NCBI RefSeq assembly: GCF_041596335.1
Contig: NZ_JBFHIT010000022.1
Span: forward strand, 8,803-72,802
From: Mangrovibacterium sp041596335
GTDB lineage: Bacteria; Bacteroidota; Bacteroidia; Bacteroidales; Prolixibacteraceae
DNA length: 64,000 bases
Direction: 5' to 3'
Shown: piece after piece, positions 52,267-62,137 of the stretch
Numbering within the stretch: the first letter of the stretch is position 1
How the letters are laid out: each line of letters opens with the position of its first letter
The notes under the pieces: model-generated
The model's input: only the letters and a program-made list of their open reading frames with translations
What the model was told of the DNA's origin: nothing
The model's database searches: none
Program-made: the position numbers and the translations under genes

Positions 52267-54375
52267 ATGAAGCTAAAGAAAGAACTAGGTTTATTTGATG
52301 TATTCGCGGTTAGTACCGGTGCTATGTTTAGTTCGGGTTTTTTCTTACTGCCCGGGCTTGCCTCCCATCATACCGGTCCATCGGTTATTCTGGCTTATTT
52401 TCTGGCGGGGCTTTTAATTATGCCGGCCATGTTTAGTATTGCCGAAATTTCTACAGCCTTGCCGCGTTCGGGCGGAGCTTATTTTTTTCTCGATCGAAGC
52501 CTGGGCCCTTTGATGGGAACCATTGGCGGAATTGGAACTTACATTGCCTTGCTTCTAAAAACAGCCTTTGCACTCGTGGGGATTGGTGCCTATGGTGCAA
52601 TTTTCTGGGACATACCAATCAAAGAAACTGCTGTAGTTTTTGCGGTTGTATTTGCGATTATCAACATTTTTGGAGCCAAGAAATCGTCTGGTGTTCAGAA
52701 AATATTTGTGATCGGTTTATTGGTTGTATTAGGAGCGTTTATCGCCGATGGTTTATGGAATATTTTTTCAGGAGTCAATCCATCCATCGAATTTAAAAAA
52801 GACAATTACGATCCTTTTTTTACAGGAGGGGCCAATGGATTAATCTTTACGGTCGGGTTTGTTTTTGTTTCTTACTTAGGGCTGACTCAGATTGCCAGTG
52901 TTGCCGAAGAAATAAAGAATCCGGAACGAAATATACCGTTGGGAATGGCATTGTCGCTATTGGTTACAGGATTAATATATGTGCTTGGCGTTTTCGTGAT
53001 GGTATCAGTAATCGGAAATGAAGCGATTGCCAAAGACCTTGCTCCTGCAGCGACTGCTGTTGAGCAATTATTTAGCTGGTTACCGGCAAAAACCGGACTA
53101 TATATTATTGTCATAGCTGCATTGTTTGCTTTTGCTTCAACCGGAAATGCGGGAATGCTTGCCACGTCGCGTTATCCGCTAGCCATGGGGCGTGATAAAT
53201 TATTTTCGGAGAAATTTAGCAAGGTCAGCCGATGGGGAACACCGATCCCTGCCATTTTACTCACGGCAGGCCTGATTATACTTTTCATCGTTGTACTAAC
53301 CGAAGAGGGGATTGTTAAGCTTGCAAGTACGTTTCAGCTGTTCATATTTATGGCCATAAATTTTTCTGTCATCGTATTTCGAAATAGTAAAATAGCGTCG
53401 TACGATCCTGGCTATCATTCGCCACTTTACCCTTGGATGCAAATATTTGGAATCATTTCGTCGTTAGCACTAATGTTTTACATGGGCTGGGGGCCGTTGG
53501 TATTTACAATCGTTACGATCATACTGGCCTACTTGTGGTATATATTTGTTGTTCGTTCGAAAGTGAAACGGGAAGGGGCAATTTTTCACTGGTTCGCTTT
53601 ACTGGGGAAAAATCAGCACGATGAACTAGAAAACGAATTTATGGAGATTCTTCGAGAGAAAGGTTTGCGTCAGGATGATCCTTTTAATCAAACAATTGTC
53701 CGTTCGCAAATACATTTCGTCAGCAAGGCTAAATTCGAAAATTTGGTGATGGATGTTTCTAACGCAATTTCAAAAGAACTGGGTGTTGAGAGTGAAAGTT
53801 TGGCGGAAGACTTTATGAAGGTAAATCCGATCGATCCGGCTCTGGCCATACCGGGAGTGTCGCTTTTATATGCTCGGAAACCGGACATTCAACAGCCGGT
53901 GCTTCACATTGTATTGTGCGCAGGTGGCGTTAAGAAACCTCTTGGCGGCGAGGGGACGCAATACATGGAAAAAATAAAAGTTTTCTTTTTTCTGGTGAAC
54001 GATGAGAATAACGCAAAACAACAGCTGCGCATGCTGTCAAGCATTATCGATATTGCCGAAAGAGACTATTTCATTAAAGATCTTTTGTCATTAAAAACTG
54101 AACGGAAGATTATCGAGTATCTCTTGCACGACAAACGATACATATCATTCAGGATTTCGAAAAAAGCTCCATCCGCTGCTTTGATAGGTAAAAAACTAAT
54201 GGATGTAACTTTACCTCAGGATGTATTGGTCGTGTTGGTTGATCGGGAGAATACCTCGTTTGCTCCAAAGGGGAATACAGTTCTTTGTGAAAACGATATT
54301 CTTACGATAATTGGTGAAATCGGATCAATAAATACGCTGTATGATCGGTTTATCCTGTCGGGTGGAACCCCTTAA
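52267..54375 (+). CDS. APC-superfamily permease fused to EIIA-like and RCK_C domains
   Basis: 702 residues. Residues 1 to about 430 form an APC-type permease with about 12 membrane helices (GAMFSSGFFLLPGLAS, SIAEISTALPRSGGAYFFLDR, ASTGNAGMLATSRYPLAMGRD). About 450-605 resembles a PTS EIIA type-2 domain (VFFFLVNDENNAKQQLRMLS), but the segment that should hold the phospho-His (AIPH) reads LAIPGVSLLYARK, so it cannot be phosphorylated there. The end (about 625-695) resembles an RCK_C/TrkA-C ligand-binding domain (ISKKAPSAALIGKKLMDVTL, NDILTIIGE). Probably an amino acid or cation transporter under ligand control. The universal stress gene lies 89 bases downstream. Confidence 0.85.
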   Translation: MKLKKELGLFDVFAVSTGAMFSSGFFLLPGLASHHTGPSVILAYFLAGLLIMPAMFSIAEISTALPRSGGAYFFLDRSLGPLMGTIGGIGTYIALLLKTAFALVGIGAYGAIFWDIPIKETAVVFAVVFAIINIFGAKKSSGVQKIFVIGLLVVLGAFIADGLWNIFSGVNPSIEFKKDNYDPFFTGGANGLIFTVGFVFVSYLGLTQIASVAEEIKNPERNIPLGMALSLLVTGLIYVLGVFVMVSVIGNEAIAKDLAPAATAVEQLFSWLPAKTGLYIIVIAALFAFASTGNAGMLATSRYPLAMGRDKLFSEKFSKVSRWGTPIPAILLTAGLIILFIVVLTEEGIVKLASTFQLFIFMAINFSVIVFRNSKIASYDPGYHSPLYPWMQIFGIISSLALMFYMGWGPLVFTIVTIILAYLWYIFVVRSKVKREGAIFHWFALLGKNQHDELENEFMEILREKGLRQDDPFNQTIVRSQIHFVSKAKFENLVMDVSNAISKELGVESESLAEDFMKVNPIDPALAIPGVSLLYARKPDIQQPVLHIVLCAGGVKKPLGGEGTQYMEKIKVFFFLVNDENNAKQQLRMLSSIIDIAERDYFIKDLLSLKTERKIIEYLLHDKRYISFRISKKAPSAALIGKKLMDVTLPQDVLVVLVDRENTSFAPKGNTVLCENDILTIIGEIGSINTLYDRFILSGGTP

Positions 54376-54464
54376 TTTTAACGGATGATGCATTGGATGA
54401 CTCGTGTAATTTTGTTGAAATTTAGGTGTTTAAATGTTGCTTGAAAATAAAGGAGGGCAAAAAT

Positions 54465-55607
54465 ATGAAACTACTGGAACGAATTTTATTGGCGACAAAT
54501 TTTGATCAATCGTCGGAGAGCCTCTTGGAAAATGGGATAACCTTGAGCAAAACATTTAATTCTCAGATTATTCTGGTTCATGTTTTGCCTGAAAATGTGG
54601 AAAATGAGAAAGTCCGATTGCTTCTGGAGGAGGGGGCAGAAAAGCACTTGGCGGATATGGGCAAAAAAATGGCAGAAGAAGGTGTGAAAATCGGAAAAAC
54701 ACATCTGTTGTTTGGGAATCCTTATGACCGAATTACGCTGCTGGCCGATGAACTGAATGCGAACGTCATCCTTATTGGATCTGGTGAGATTTCGAAAAAC
54801 GACGTTTCTCAGTTGGGAACTACTGCAAATAAGATTATCAGAAAAAGCAATAAGCCGGTATGGGTTGTGAAGCAAGGGAAAAGCCTGGACATTAAGAAGA
54901 TAATTTGCCCGATTGATTTTTCGGCTGAATCGAAAAGGGCATTGAAAAACACGATAACACTTGCCAGAAGGTTTAATTCGAAGTTGATTATTTTCAGCGT
55001 TTGTGAAGCCTATCAGGCAGATTCATTGAGGAATAAGGCTTATTTCGATAAAGAAAACGAACGAGAACGCTTAGTGCGAGTGAGTAAATTGAACTTGTTT
55101 TTAACCGATTTCAACCTAACAAAACTGAGCTACGATATTGAAGTGGTTGTTGGGCATCCCGCCACCGAAATTCTCAATGCAATTTCGAGGCACAGTATCG
55201 ATCTTTTGGTGATGGGAACGACCGGAAAATCGGGTTTAGATAGGCTGATGATGGGCAGCGTTACCGAAAAAGTGGTCGGAAAAGTACCATGCTCCTTTGT
55301 AACCCTGAAAGAAGAAGATATTATTGACGTACCCTTTGAGAACAAAATCCGCGATATCGAGACATATTACGATATTGCCATGCAACTCGAAAATGATGGT
55401 CTCTATCCGGAAGCGATTGAGAAGTATAAAATGTGCCTCGATGTTAGCGATATGCATATACCAACACTAAACAGGATCGCCGAAGTTTATGCGAAACAAG
55501 GCGATACGGCCAAAGCCGGAGAGTATAAAAAAATGGCCGGCGAGATTTTATCCCGGATTTGGGAACCGGAAATCGAAGCCGAAATTCGCAAGTTCTACAA
55601 AATTTAA
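54465..55607 (+). CDS. Tandem universal stress protein with TPR-like tail
   Basis: The ATG at 54465 is preceded by AGGAGGG at 54451-54457, an unusually perfect Shine-Dalgarno for this phylum; the in-frame ATG at 54426 lacks one. Two Usp domains: residues 1 to about 145 (RILLATNFDQSSE) and about 150-290 (KIICPIDFSAESKRALKNTI). The second holds the nucleotide-binding loop MGTTGKSGLDRLMMGSVTEKV (G-x2-G-x9-G-S), the first a degenerate one. The last 80 residues (AMQLENDGLYPEAIEKYKM, RIAEVYAKQGDTAKAGEYK) are TPR-like. It is likely a stress or nucleotide sensor co-expressed with the permease before it. Confidence 0.88.
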   Translation: MKLLERILLATNFDQSSESLLENGITLSKTFNSQIILVHVLPENVENEKVRLLLEEGAEKHLADMGKKMAEEGVKIGKTHLLFGNPYDRITLLADELNANVILIGSGEISKNDVSQLGTTANKIIRKSNKPVWVVKQGKSLDIKKIICPIDFSAESKRALKNTITLARRFNSKLIIFSVCEAYQADSLRNKAYFDKENERERLVRVSKLNLFLTDFNLTKLSYDIEVVVGHPATEILNAISRHSIDLLVMGTTGKSGLDRLMMGSVTEKVVGKVPCSFVTLKEEDIIDVPFENKIRDIETYYDIAMQLENDGLYPEAIEKYKMCLDVSDMHIPTLNRIAEVYAKQGDTAKAGEYKKMAGEILSRIWEPEIEAEIRKFYKI

Positions 55608-55815
55608 ACGGAATCGTTTAGCACGGGAGGTTGAATTAGACGACAACATAGTTGGCAAGTTCGAAAAAATGGGGGAGCAACTGCCAAAATTGCGACAGAG
55701 ATAGTGAGCCGGGCCTAAGATGGCGCGCCTGAAAAGACTATTCTTTCTTTTGCAAAGTTTTTACCACCCCGTTTATTGATTATTTTTAGGCTTAAATGTT
55801 CGCAGAAAGTGTAAT
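55608..55815 (+). other. 208-base gap with a coding-like stretch
   Basis: Between the stress gene and the TonB receptor. The frame ending at 55704 reads NRLAREVELDDNIVGKFEKM then GEQLPKLRQR and a stop; it looks protein-like but has no proper start and may be a decayed tail of a longer gene. An AT-rich part at 55740-55795 probably contains the receptor promoter. I recognise nothing certain. Confidence 0.25.
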
Positions 55816-58254
55816 TTGCAGCCTGAAAACTTTCATTCCGAACAAACAAAATCAAACACATTGGGAAAGCTGAAATTAGGCCTTTTGCTAGTTCTTATGT
55901 TTATAGGAACGGTGGCTCGCGCACAGGATATTTATTCACTTAGCGGTCGGGTTGTGGCCGGAAACGGGAAAACAATTTCTCTCTGCAATATGGCTCTTTA
56001 TAATGCAGCCGACTCGGCGATGATTAAAGGTAGCATGACGGATAATCAGGGTGAGTTTGTGTTTCAAGGGCTAAAAAACGGCAACTACTATCTTCAGGTG
56101 TTTTTCGTTGGTTTTGAGCGCAAGCAGGTCGACTCGATTGTAATTAGCAGTGAGAATGTCGTTTTGCAGCCGGTTGTTATGCGCCGCAAAGCCACTGAGT
56201 TGGAAGAGGTAAAAGTCGTATCAGAGAAAGGAATGTTTGAATCGCAGGCCGGGAAAATGGTATACAATGTTGACGGGAATATCAATGCTGTTGGCGAATC
56301 GGCTCTGGAACTGATGCAAAACATTCCCTCGCTGGGTACGGATATGGACGATAAAGTAACGCTGCGTGGCGCAAAGGCAACCGTATTGATTGATGGTGTT
56401 GAGAGTGATCTGTCGTCGATGCTGGACCAGATTCCATCGGATGCGATTGAGAGCATTGAGGTGATTACCAACCCATCAGCACGATATGAATCGAAAACAG
56501 GTGCGGGGATTGTGAATATAAAATTGAAGAAAAGTGCCAAAACCGGATACACCGGTAAAGTAGGTGCCGGATTCGGAAATCGTGACAAGCACCACGGCTC
56601 GGCGCAATTGGGCTATAATCTGAAAAAGTGGAAGTTCGCCTCATCTGTTAACTATAAAAAAGATGTGCTGGAAGATGATATTCAGACTGACCGGGAAAGC
56701 ACGACTAACGGAACCTTGAGCTTTATGTCGCAAGATCGGCATAATACGAAAAGTCCGGTGTCGACCTTCTTCCGTAACAGTGCGAACTATTATTTGGATG
56801 GCAAAAGTTTTGTCGGTTTCCAATATATCCTTCAGGATAAATCGCAACAGAACCGATCGGAATACCTGACCGAGCATTTTAATTCGGATCACGAACTCAC
56901 CTCAAAAAGTTCGACCAGCAGAGACGGAAAGGATCACAATCAGTTTCATCAATTTTCAACCGACTTTCACAAGATTTTCAACGGTGATGACCAACATCTG
57001 CTCGATCTGAACCTGCTGTACTCCTTCAACAAACCGTTAAACGAGTACGACCAGTTGAACGAACCGATTACGGTCGATCAGGGTTTGCCGGTGACGAAGT
57101 ACACCACCGATTCGAAGAATTACTCGAACCAGGTTCGGCTCTTGAAGTTCAAGGCTGATTACAGCCGGGCCATTTCAACAAAATGGAAAGTAGAAACCGG
57201 CTTGCTTTTATCGATGGATCATTATGTCCAGGATTTAATTTCGATCCGGTCGATCTATTTGCGGAATGATTCAACAGATCAATTCGATGAAACGTCGTAT
57301 GAAATCAAAAGCTCTTCCTTCGACTATCATGGCTATGCTGCCAGCACGTACGGTTTGGTCTCCGGTGGTTTTGGTAAGTATCGGTTGAGTGCAGGTTTGC
57401 GGTTCGAAATGTCGGTAAATGAAGCAACGTCGGACGAAAGTACGAGTAAAGCGTTTTACAAATTGATCCCCTCCATTCATTTTAAACAAGTAAAAAGCAA
57501 CATTTATAACTGGGAGTTCTCATACACATCCCGCATATTGCCACCTACTGCAAATCAACTTAATCCCATTTCATTATCGTGGGGCGAGTATTTTAAAAGT
57601 ACGGGTAACCCGAAACTTAGTCCGGAAGTATTTTCACAGGCCGAATTTGCAAATCACTGGGTTTTTTCCAAAACCAATTATAGTCTGACTTTCTTTGCTA
57701 AAAACCGCTCTGATATTATTGGGCGATGGTATACAGTTGTGCAGGATGAGGAAAACAAGGATGTGACATACTCTACGTTCGAAAATTTGGGCGGTGTTTT
57801 GTCGTTTGGAGCTGATGCGAATGCGATGATGGGAGCCGGAAAATTTGTTTTTCGCCCGGCATTTTCAGCTTTTTTTAGCCGGATTAGCGGAGAAAAATTT
57901 GGTCCGGACCTTGACCGACACGAATTAAGTACTTCTGCGAAACTGACTGGCGACTATAAAATTAATAAAGATTTGACGGTGCAATTTTCCGGCCGGTATA
58001 ATTCTCCTTTTATATCGGAAGATGGAAAACGATTCGGTTATTATTCGGTAGATGCCGGATTTAAAGCGAATATGTACAAGCGCAAGCTGGCACTAAGCCT
58101 AAAAGTAGTGGATGCTTTTGATACAATGGAATACGATAAAATTGTAAACCAGCGACTCAATTACACCAGTACCAGCCATGTTGATCCGCATAACTTTTTA
58201 GTTTACTTCGACCTGTCCTATAAATTCAATTCATTAATTAAAAAGAAGTCGTGA
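55816..58254 (+). CDS. TonB-dependent outer-membrane receptor-like protein
   Basis: 812 residues from a TTG start; the ATG at 55796 is in another frame, so the true start is uncertain. A signal segment (LGLLLVLMFIGTVARAQ) precedes a carboxypeptidase-regulatory-like sandwich (YSLSGRVVAGNGKTISLCNM), a plug (LRGAKATVLIDGVESDLSSM, IESIEVITNPSARYESKTGAGIVNIKLKK) and a barrel ending FDLSYKFNSL. It is of the 'outer membrane beta-barrel family' type without STN and with no SusD partner, so a glycan role is not implied. Ligand unknown. Confidence 0.85.
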   Translation: MQPENFHSEQTKSNTLGKLKLGLLLVLMFIGTVARAQDIYSLSGRVVAGNGKTISLCNMALYNAADSAMIKGSMTDNQGEFVFQGLKNGNYYLQVFFVGFERKQVDSIVISSENVVLQPVVMRRKATELEEVKVVSEKGMFESQAGKMVYNVDGNINAVGESALELMQNIPSLGTDMDDKVTLRGAKATVLIDGVESDLSSMLDQIPSDAIESIEVITNPSARYESKTGAGIVNIKLKKSAKTGYTGKVGAGFGNRDKHHGSAQLGYNLKKWKFASSVNYKKDVLEDDIQTDRESTTNGTLSFMSQDRHNTKSPVSTFFRNSANYYLDGKSFVGFQYILQDKSQQNRSEYLTEHFNSDHELTSKSSTSRDGKDHNQFHQFSTDFHKIFNGDDQHLLDLNLLYSFNKPLNEYDQLNEPITVDQGLPVTKYTTDSKNYSNQVRLLKFKADYSRAISTKWKVETGLLLSMDHYVQDLISIRSIYLRNDSTDQFDETSYEIKSSSFDYHGYAASTYGLVSGGFGKYRLSAGLRFEMSVNEATSDESTSKAFYKLIPSIHFKQVKSNIYNWEFSYTSRILPPTANQLNPISLSWGEYFKSTGNPKLSPEVFSQAEFANHWVFSKTNYSLTFFAKNRSDIIGRWYTVVQDEENKDVTYSTFENLGGVLSFGADANAMMGAGKFVFRPAFSAFFSRISGEKFGPDLDRHELSTSAKLTGDYKINKDLTVQFSGRYNSPFISEDGKRFGYYSVDAGFKANMYKRKLALSLKVVDAFDTMEYDKIVNQRLNYTSTSHVDPHNFLVYFDLSYKFNSLIKKKS

Positions 58255-58300
58255 AAACGAACGCCGGTTGTTTAGAAAGGATGAGTTGGATGGCGTCCAG

Positions 58301-58333
58301 AAACAAAAAAACCACTCCGGGGCTCGAGTGGTT
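58301..58333 (-). terminator. Hairpin terminator between convergent genes
   Basis: 8-bp inverted repeat AACCACTC / GAGTGGTT (58310-58317 and 58326-58333) with a GC-rich loop. On the minus strand the stem is followed by a run of T residues (TTTTTTTG), so it ends the transcript of the DUF4332 gene, and it may also serve the receptor gene arriving on the plus strand. Confidence 0.8.
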
Positions 58334-58355
58334 GCAATATTTACAGCAAACTATT

Positions 58356-58763
58356 TTAGTAAGTCACTACCGGTGGTAATTCCTTGGCTTGTTCAATGTA
58401 GTCTGCAACCTGGCTTTCAGCCGGTACAGCACGGGTTATTTTCTTTTCGGCCTGAACTTCAACCATTTTTGCATGCAAATTGGCAGCATTCCTGTTCCGT
58501 AATTCTTTAACCGTGTCAACTCCAGACGCTTTCAATAGTTCTGCAAACTGACTGCCAACACCTTTAATTCTGAAAAGGTCGGCCATATTTACCCAATTCA
58601 AAACTTTACCTTCGTCGATACCGCTTTCGCTTGCTATCGCTTTTCGGCCAGCTTTTGTACTTCCTTTTTCCAAAAGAGCTTCAACGGTTGTAATTTGAGC
58701 TTTTTCGAGCGCTTCGGCCATAGCAGGTCCGATTCCTTCGATTTCAGTGATTTTTTTTCCCAT
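58356..58763 (-). CDS. DUF4332-type helix-hairpin-helix protein
   Basis: 135 residues: two helix-hairpin-helix-like units, KKITEIEGIGPAMAEALEKA and FRIKGVGSQFAELLKASGVDTV, which match the DUF4332 pattern. Such HhH pairs often bind DNA without sequence specificity, but the function of the family is unassigned. No signal peptide, so probably cytoplasmic. It lies 11 bases after the preceding small gene and shares its transcript. Confidence 0.85.
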   Translation of the reverse strand: MGKKITEIEGIGPAMAEALEKAQITTVEALLEKGSTKAGRKAIASESGIDEGKVLNWVNMADLFRIKGVGSQFAELLKASGVDTVKELRNRNAANLHAKMVEVQAEKKITRAVPAESQVADYIEQAKELPPVVTY

Positions 58764-58774
58764 TTTGTTCGATT

Positions 58775-59212
58775 TTAGAGTTTAAATTTATTTTTAAGGA
58801 AACCTCCCAATTTATCCTTCAAGCCATCTCCGACTAAATCTCCCAATAAACCTTTTACTCCCTCATCACTGTCTGTCGGTGCGTCGTTTCTATTGTTTAT
58901 GTATTTAAATACCATTGGTATTAGCTGAGAACTAACCGTTTTCGCTATTGTTTCGTTTACGCCTAGTTTCGAGATCAAACTAGAACCGTAGTTTGATACG
59001 ATGCCTTGCACAAGTGAACTGGATCCGCCACTTGAAAAAGACTTGGTAATCTCTCCGATATTACCGCTTGTAAACGAGTCGGTCAGACCACCCAGAATAC
59101 TGTCTTTTGCCAGGTCTAAAGCTTTCCCTTTTTTGTCGGAAGGTAAGCCGATGCTATCAAGAAGACTGCCGCCTTCACTATTTAATGCACTACTAATTAA
59201 ATCTTTAATCAT
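58775..59212 (-). CDS. Small Gly/Ser-rich protein, weakly like DUF937/YidB
   Basis: 145 residues without a clear signal peptide. Rich in Gly, Ser and Leu with helical repeats (GGSLLDSIGLPSDKKGKALD, KLGVNETIAKTVSSQLIPMV), the latter recalling the LGVdxxxaxxlxxqLxPxi segment of DUF937/YidB-like proteins. The C-terminus is a Gly-Asp-rich helix (GLLGDLVGDGLKDKLGGFLK). Function unknown; co-transcribed with the DUF4332 gene. Confidence 0.7.
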   Translation of the reverse strand: MIKDLISSALNSEGGSLLDSIGLPSDKKGKALDLAKDSILGGLTDSFTSGNIGEITKSFSSGGSSSLVQGIVSNYGSSLISKLGVNETIAKTVSSQLIPMVFKYINNRNDAPTDSDEGVKGLLGDLVGDGLKDKLGGFLKNKFKL

Positions 59213-59301
59213 TTTGTTAAATTTAAATGTTCGTTGCTAAATTCTTCGTTCAATAAACAATTCGTTTTGAGAAAATGTTTAATTGATTAAAAAAAAATAC
59301 T

Positions 59302-60813
59302 ATGGACAGTAAATCTGGATTGCTAATGGGAGGTGTGATGGTGAATATGACACCGGTTGATGGACAACAAGTTACATTTGCTCCGCAGTCGTTGAACCGC
59401 CACGGATTAATTGCCGGAGCTACCGGAACCGGTAAAACAAAATCTTTGCAAGTTTTAATTGAAGAATTGTCACTAATTGGTGTTCCGACGATCGTAATGG
59501 ATATAAAAGGAGATATCAGCGGACTGGGAGCCGGGGGAACAACCAATAAAATTGTTGAAAAAAGAGCCGCGCATATTCAAATGGACTGGCAGGCAAAAGG
59601 CTTTCCGGTTGAGTTTATGAGTATATCAGAAGAGCCGGGGGTTCCTTTACGAAGTACAGTATCTGAATTTGGTCCGGTTATTTTAAGTAAGGTGCTTTCT
59701 TTGAACGATACACAGACGTCGCTGCTGTCCATGTTGTTTATGTTTTGCGACGATAAAAAGCTCCCCTTACTCGATCTCGATGATTTGAAAACTGTTTTGC
59801 GATACGCTGCCGACGAGGGAAAAGATGAAATAAAGAAAATGTATGGTTTGGTTCCGGTTAACTCGGCGCAGGCTATTATGAGGAAGATTGTAGCTTTGGA
59901 ACAGCAGGGAGGCAACCGTATTTTTGGCGAGCCCTCGTTTGATGTGGCCGATCTTTGCCATCGCGATGAAAATGGCCGTGGGATGATCAATATTATCAGG
60001 TTGACGGATGTGCAATCAAAACCTTCGCTTTTTTCTGCTTTTATGCTCTCGTTGCTGGCCGAGGTATTCGATGTATTTCCGGAGAAAGGAGATGTTGAAC
60101 AGCCTGAATTGATGATTTTTATAGATGAAGCTCACTTGATTTTTAAAAGCGCATCGAAAGAATTGCTTGAGCAGTTAGACACGATTATTAAGCTGATTCG
60201 ATCGAAAGGGATTGGTTTGGTCTTCATTACTCAAACTCCGAACGATATTCCGGAGAATATTCTAAGTCAGCTGGGATTCAAAGTTCAACATGCGCTTCGT
60301 GCCTTCACGGCCAAGGATCGGAAAGCGATAAGACTGATGGCTCAGAATTTTCCGGAAAGTGATGTTTATAATGTTGAAAATCTTTTGACTGAAATGGGGA
60401 TTGGCGAAGCTTTGATTTCTTCGTTGGATCGAAAGGGGCGTCCAACACCGATCGTGCATACCTTGATGAGGCCACCCTATTCGAGAATGGATATTTTGAC
60501 TGCAGCAGAAATCAGCTCAATAAATCGACAATCGAAATTGATTGGCAAATACGACCGGACAATCGATCGTGAGAGCGCGCACGAAATACTTACTCAACGG
60601 ATTGATGATACGTTGGCGGAGGAAGAGGCTCAGAATTTGGAAAACGCGAATGCCCGGAAAACCCGTGGTTCGCGACGAAGCGAGAAAAGTTCGTTCGAAA
60701 AGATGATGACCAGCCCGGTAGCCAATACAATTGTTCGGGAATTGACACGCGGTTTGCTTGGTGTTTTTGGTATTTCAACTTCGACCAGATCGCGCACAAC
60801 AAGAAGAAGGTAA
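59302..60813 (+). CDS. HerA-like P-loop ATPase (DUF853)
   Basis: 503 residues. Walker A GATGTGKTKS (39-48), KGDISGLG, Walker B LMIFIDEAH near residues 272-280, IGLVFITQTPNDIP and the QHALRAFTAKDRKA block are typical of the DUF853/HerA-like helicase group. The C-terminal tail is charged (NARKTRGSRRSEKSSFEKMM). HerA-like proteins translocate along DNA or assist DNA processing; the bacterial DUF853 group is poorly defined. No partner nuclease such as NurA lies nearby. Divergent from the two small genes. Confidence 0.88.
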   Translation: MDSKSGLLMGGVMVNMTPVDGQQVTFAPQSLNRHGLIAGATGTGKTKSLQVLIEELSLIGVPTIVMDIKGDISGLGAGGTTNKIVEKRAAHIQMDWQAKGFPVEFMSISEEPGVPLRSTVSEFGPVILSKVLSLNDTQTSLLSMLFMFCDDKKLPLLDLDDLKTVLRYAADEGKDEIKKMYGLVPVNSAQAIMRKIVALEQQGGNRIFGEPSFDVADLCHRDENGRGMINIIRLTDVQSKPSLFSAFMLSLLAEVFDVFPEKGDVEQPELMIFIDEAHLIFKSASKELLEQLDTIIKLIRSKGIGLVFITQTPNDIPENILSQLGFKVQHALRAFTAKDRKAIRLMAQNFPESDVYNVENLLTEMGIGEALISSLDRKGRPTPIVHTLMRPPYSRMDILTAAEISSINRQSKLIGKYDRTIDRESAHEILTQRIDDTLAEEEAQNLENANARKTRGSRRSEKSSFEKMMTSPVANTIVRELTRGLLGVFGISTSTRSRTTRRR

Positions 60814-60843
60814 CTCGTGAGCGATACAATAGAATTGTGCCTA

Positions 60844-60893
60844 TAAAAAAAGAAATGCCGTGGAAATAATGAATTCCGCGGCATTCTTTTTTA
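60844..60893. terminator. Bidirectional terminator between convergent genes
   Basis: Inverted repeat AATGCCGTGGAA / TTCCGCGGCATT (60854-60865 and 60874-60885), 12 bp with one T-G wobble, flanked by an A-run on the left and a T-run on the right (CTTTTTT). The symmetry lets it end both the HerA-like and the FucO-like transcripts. Confidence 0.88.
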
Positions 60894-60924
60894 ACCTGTT
60901 ATATCGATTATTTACCCTAACTAA

Positions 60925-62079
60925 TTACATAGCTTCCTGATAAATAAGTATTGCATCCTGGAGCGAGATATCGCATGGATTTCCCAGCGCACAGACATCG
61001 GCTAAAGCATTTTTTGCCATCAAAGGTACGTCTACATCTTTCACACCCAGACTTTTTAAGCCGGATGGAATGCCCACTGCTTTTGATAATTTTTCAATCG
61101 CTTCAATCGCAGCCAGTGCTCCCTGATCATCGGTTAATCCGTCAACATTTACACCCATCGCTTCAGCTACTTGCTTCAGTTTTGCTGCGCACGACTTCAT
61201 GTTAAACCGTTGAACATGAGGAAGTAGTACTGCATTCGCAACTCCATGAGGCATATTGTAAACGCCACCCAGTTGGTGAGCCATAGAGTGCACAAAGCCT
61301 AGTCCGGCATTCGAAAACGACTGACCTGCAATGAATTGTCCCCAAGCCATTTTGCTTCTTGCTTCAAGGTTCGATCCGTCTTTTACAGCCGCTTCAAGGC
61401 TTTCCGATATTAGTTTAATAGCTTCCAATGCCAGGGTGTCCGTCCAACGATAGGCGCCTTTCGTTACATAGGCCTCAACAGCGTGTGTCAACGCGTCCAT
61501 ACCAGTGGCAGCTGTTAAATCAGCCGGTTTCCCTAGCATTAGTTCCGGATCGTTTACTGCAATTGATACCAGACAGTTCTTGTCAACCATCACCATTTTA
61601 GCATGGCGTTCCTCGTCGGTAATTACGTAGTTGATGGTCACTTCACTAGCTGTTCCGGCTGTGGTATTGATCGCGATAATGGGGAGTGAAGGAAGCTTCG
61701 ATAAGTTAACTCCTTCGTAATCCTTAATATCTCCACCGTTGGTAGCCAGAATGCCGATTGCTTTTCCACAGTCCTGCGGAGACCCGCCACCCAATGTGAT
61801 GATAAAGTCGCATTGATTCTTGGTTAATGCCGCTAATCCGTCGTAAACATTCTTTGTTGTCGGATTTGCCTGAACATCAGAGTAAAGGACATAGTTTATA
61901 CCAGCGCTGTTAAGCACATCGGTAACTTTTTGTGCCACACCAATTTTCACTAAAATGGGATCGGTAACAAAAAGTGCCGTTTTATAGGGGAGTGATTTCA
62001 GATCGTCTCCCAGATCCTGCAAAGCTCCCGGGCCAATTAGGCTAACAGGAGGTAAGTAGATTCTTCGTTTTGTTAACAT
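60925..62079 (-). CDS. fucO: Iron-containing alcohol dehydrogenase, FucO-like lactaldehyde reductase
   Basis: 384 residues, the size of E. coli FucO (382). GGGSPQDCGKAIGI is the NAD-binding turn and TTAGTASEVTINYVITDEE is nearly identical to the FucO segment. Iron ligands fall where expected: D195 and H199 (MDALTHA), H264 (FVHSMAH) and H278 (PHGVANA). It should reduce L-lactaldehyde, made by fuculose- or rhamnulose-1-phosphate aldolase, to 1,2-propanediol, recycling NADH. It lies 58 bases behind the aldolase gene, in one unit with it and the FucP-like symporter. A related diol dehydrogenase remains possible. Confidence 0.85.
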   Translation of the reverse strand: MLTKRRIYLPPVSLIGPGALQDLGDDLKSLPYKTALFVTDPILVKIGVAQKVTDVLNSAGINYVLYSDVQANPTTKNVYDGLAALTKNQCDFIITLGGGSPQDCGKAIGILATNGGDIKDYEGVNLSKLPSLPIIAINTTAGTASEVTINYVITDEERHAKMVMVDKNCLVSIAVNDPELMLGKPADLTAATGMDALTHAVEAYVTKGAYRWTDTLALEAIKLISESLEAAVKDGSNLEARSKMAWGQFIAGQSFSNAGLGFVHSMAHQLGGVYNMPHGVANAVLLPHVQRFNMKSCAAKLKQVAEAMGVNVDGLTDDQGALAAIEAIEKLSKAVGIPSGLKSLGVKDVDVPLMAKNALADVCALGNPCDISLQDAILIYQEAM

Positions 62080-62137
62080 GATATCGTTTTGTTTGAATAT
62101 TTTAAGTCAGACTTAATTCGATTAAAATAGAATGTTC

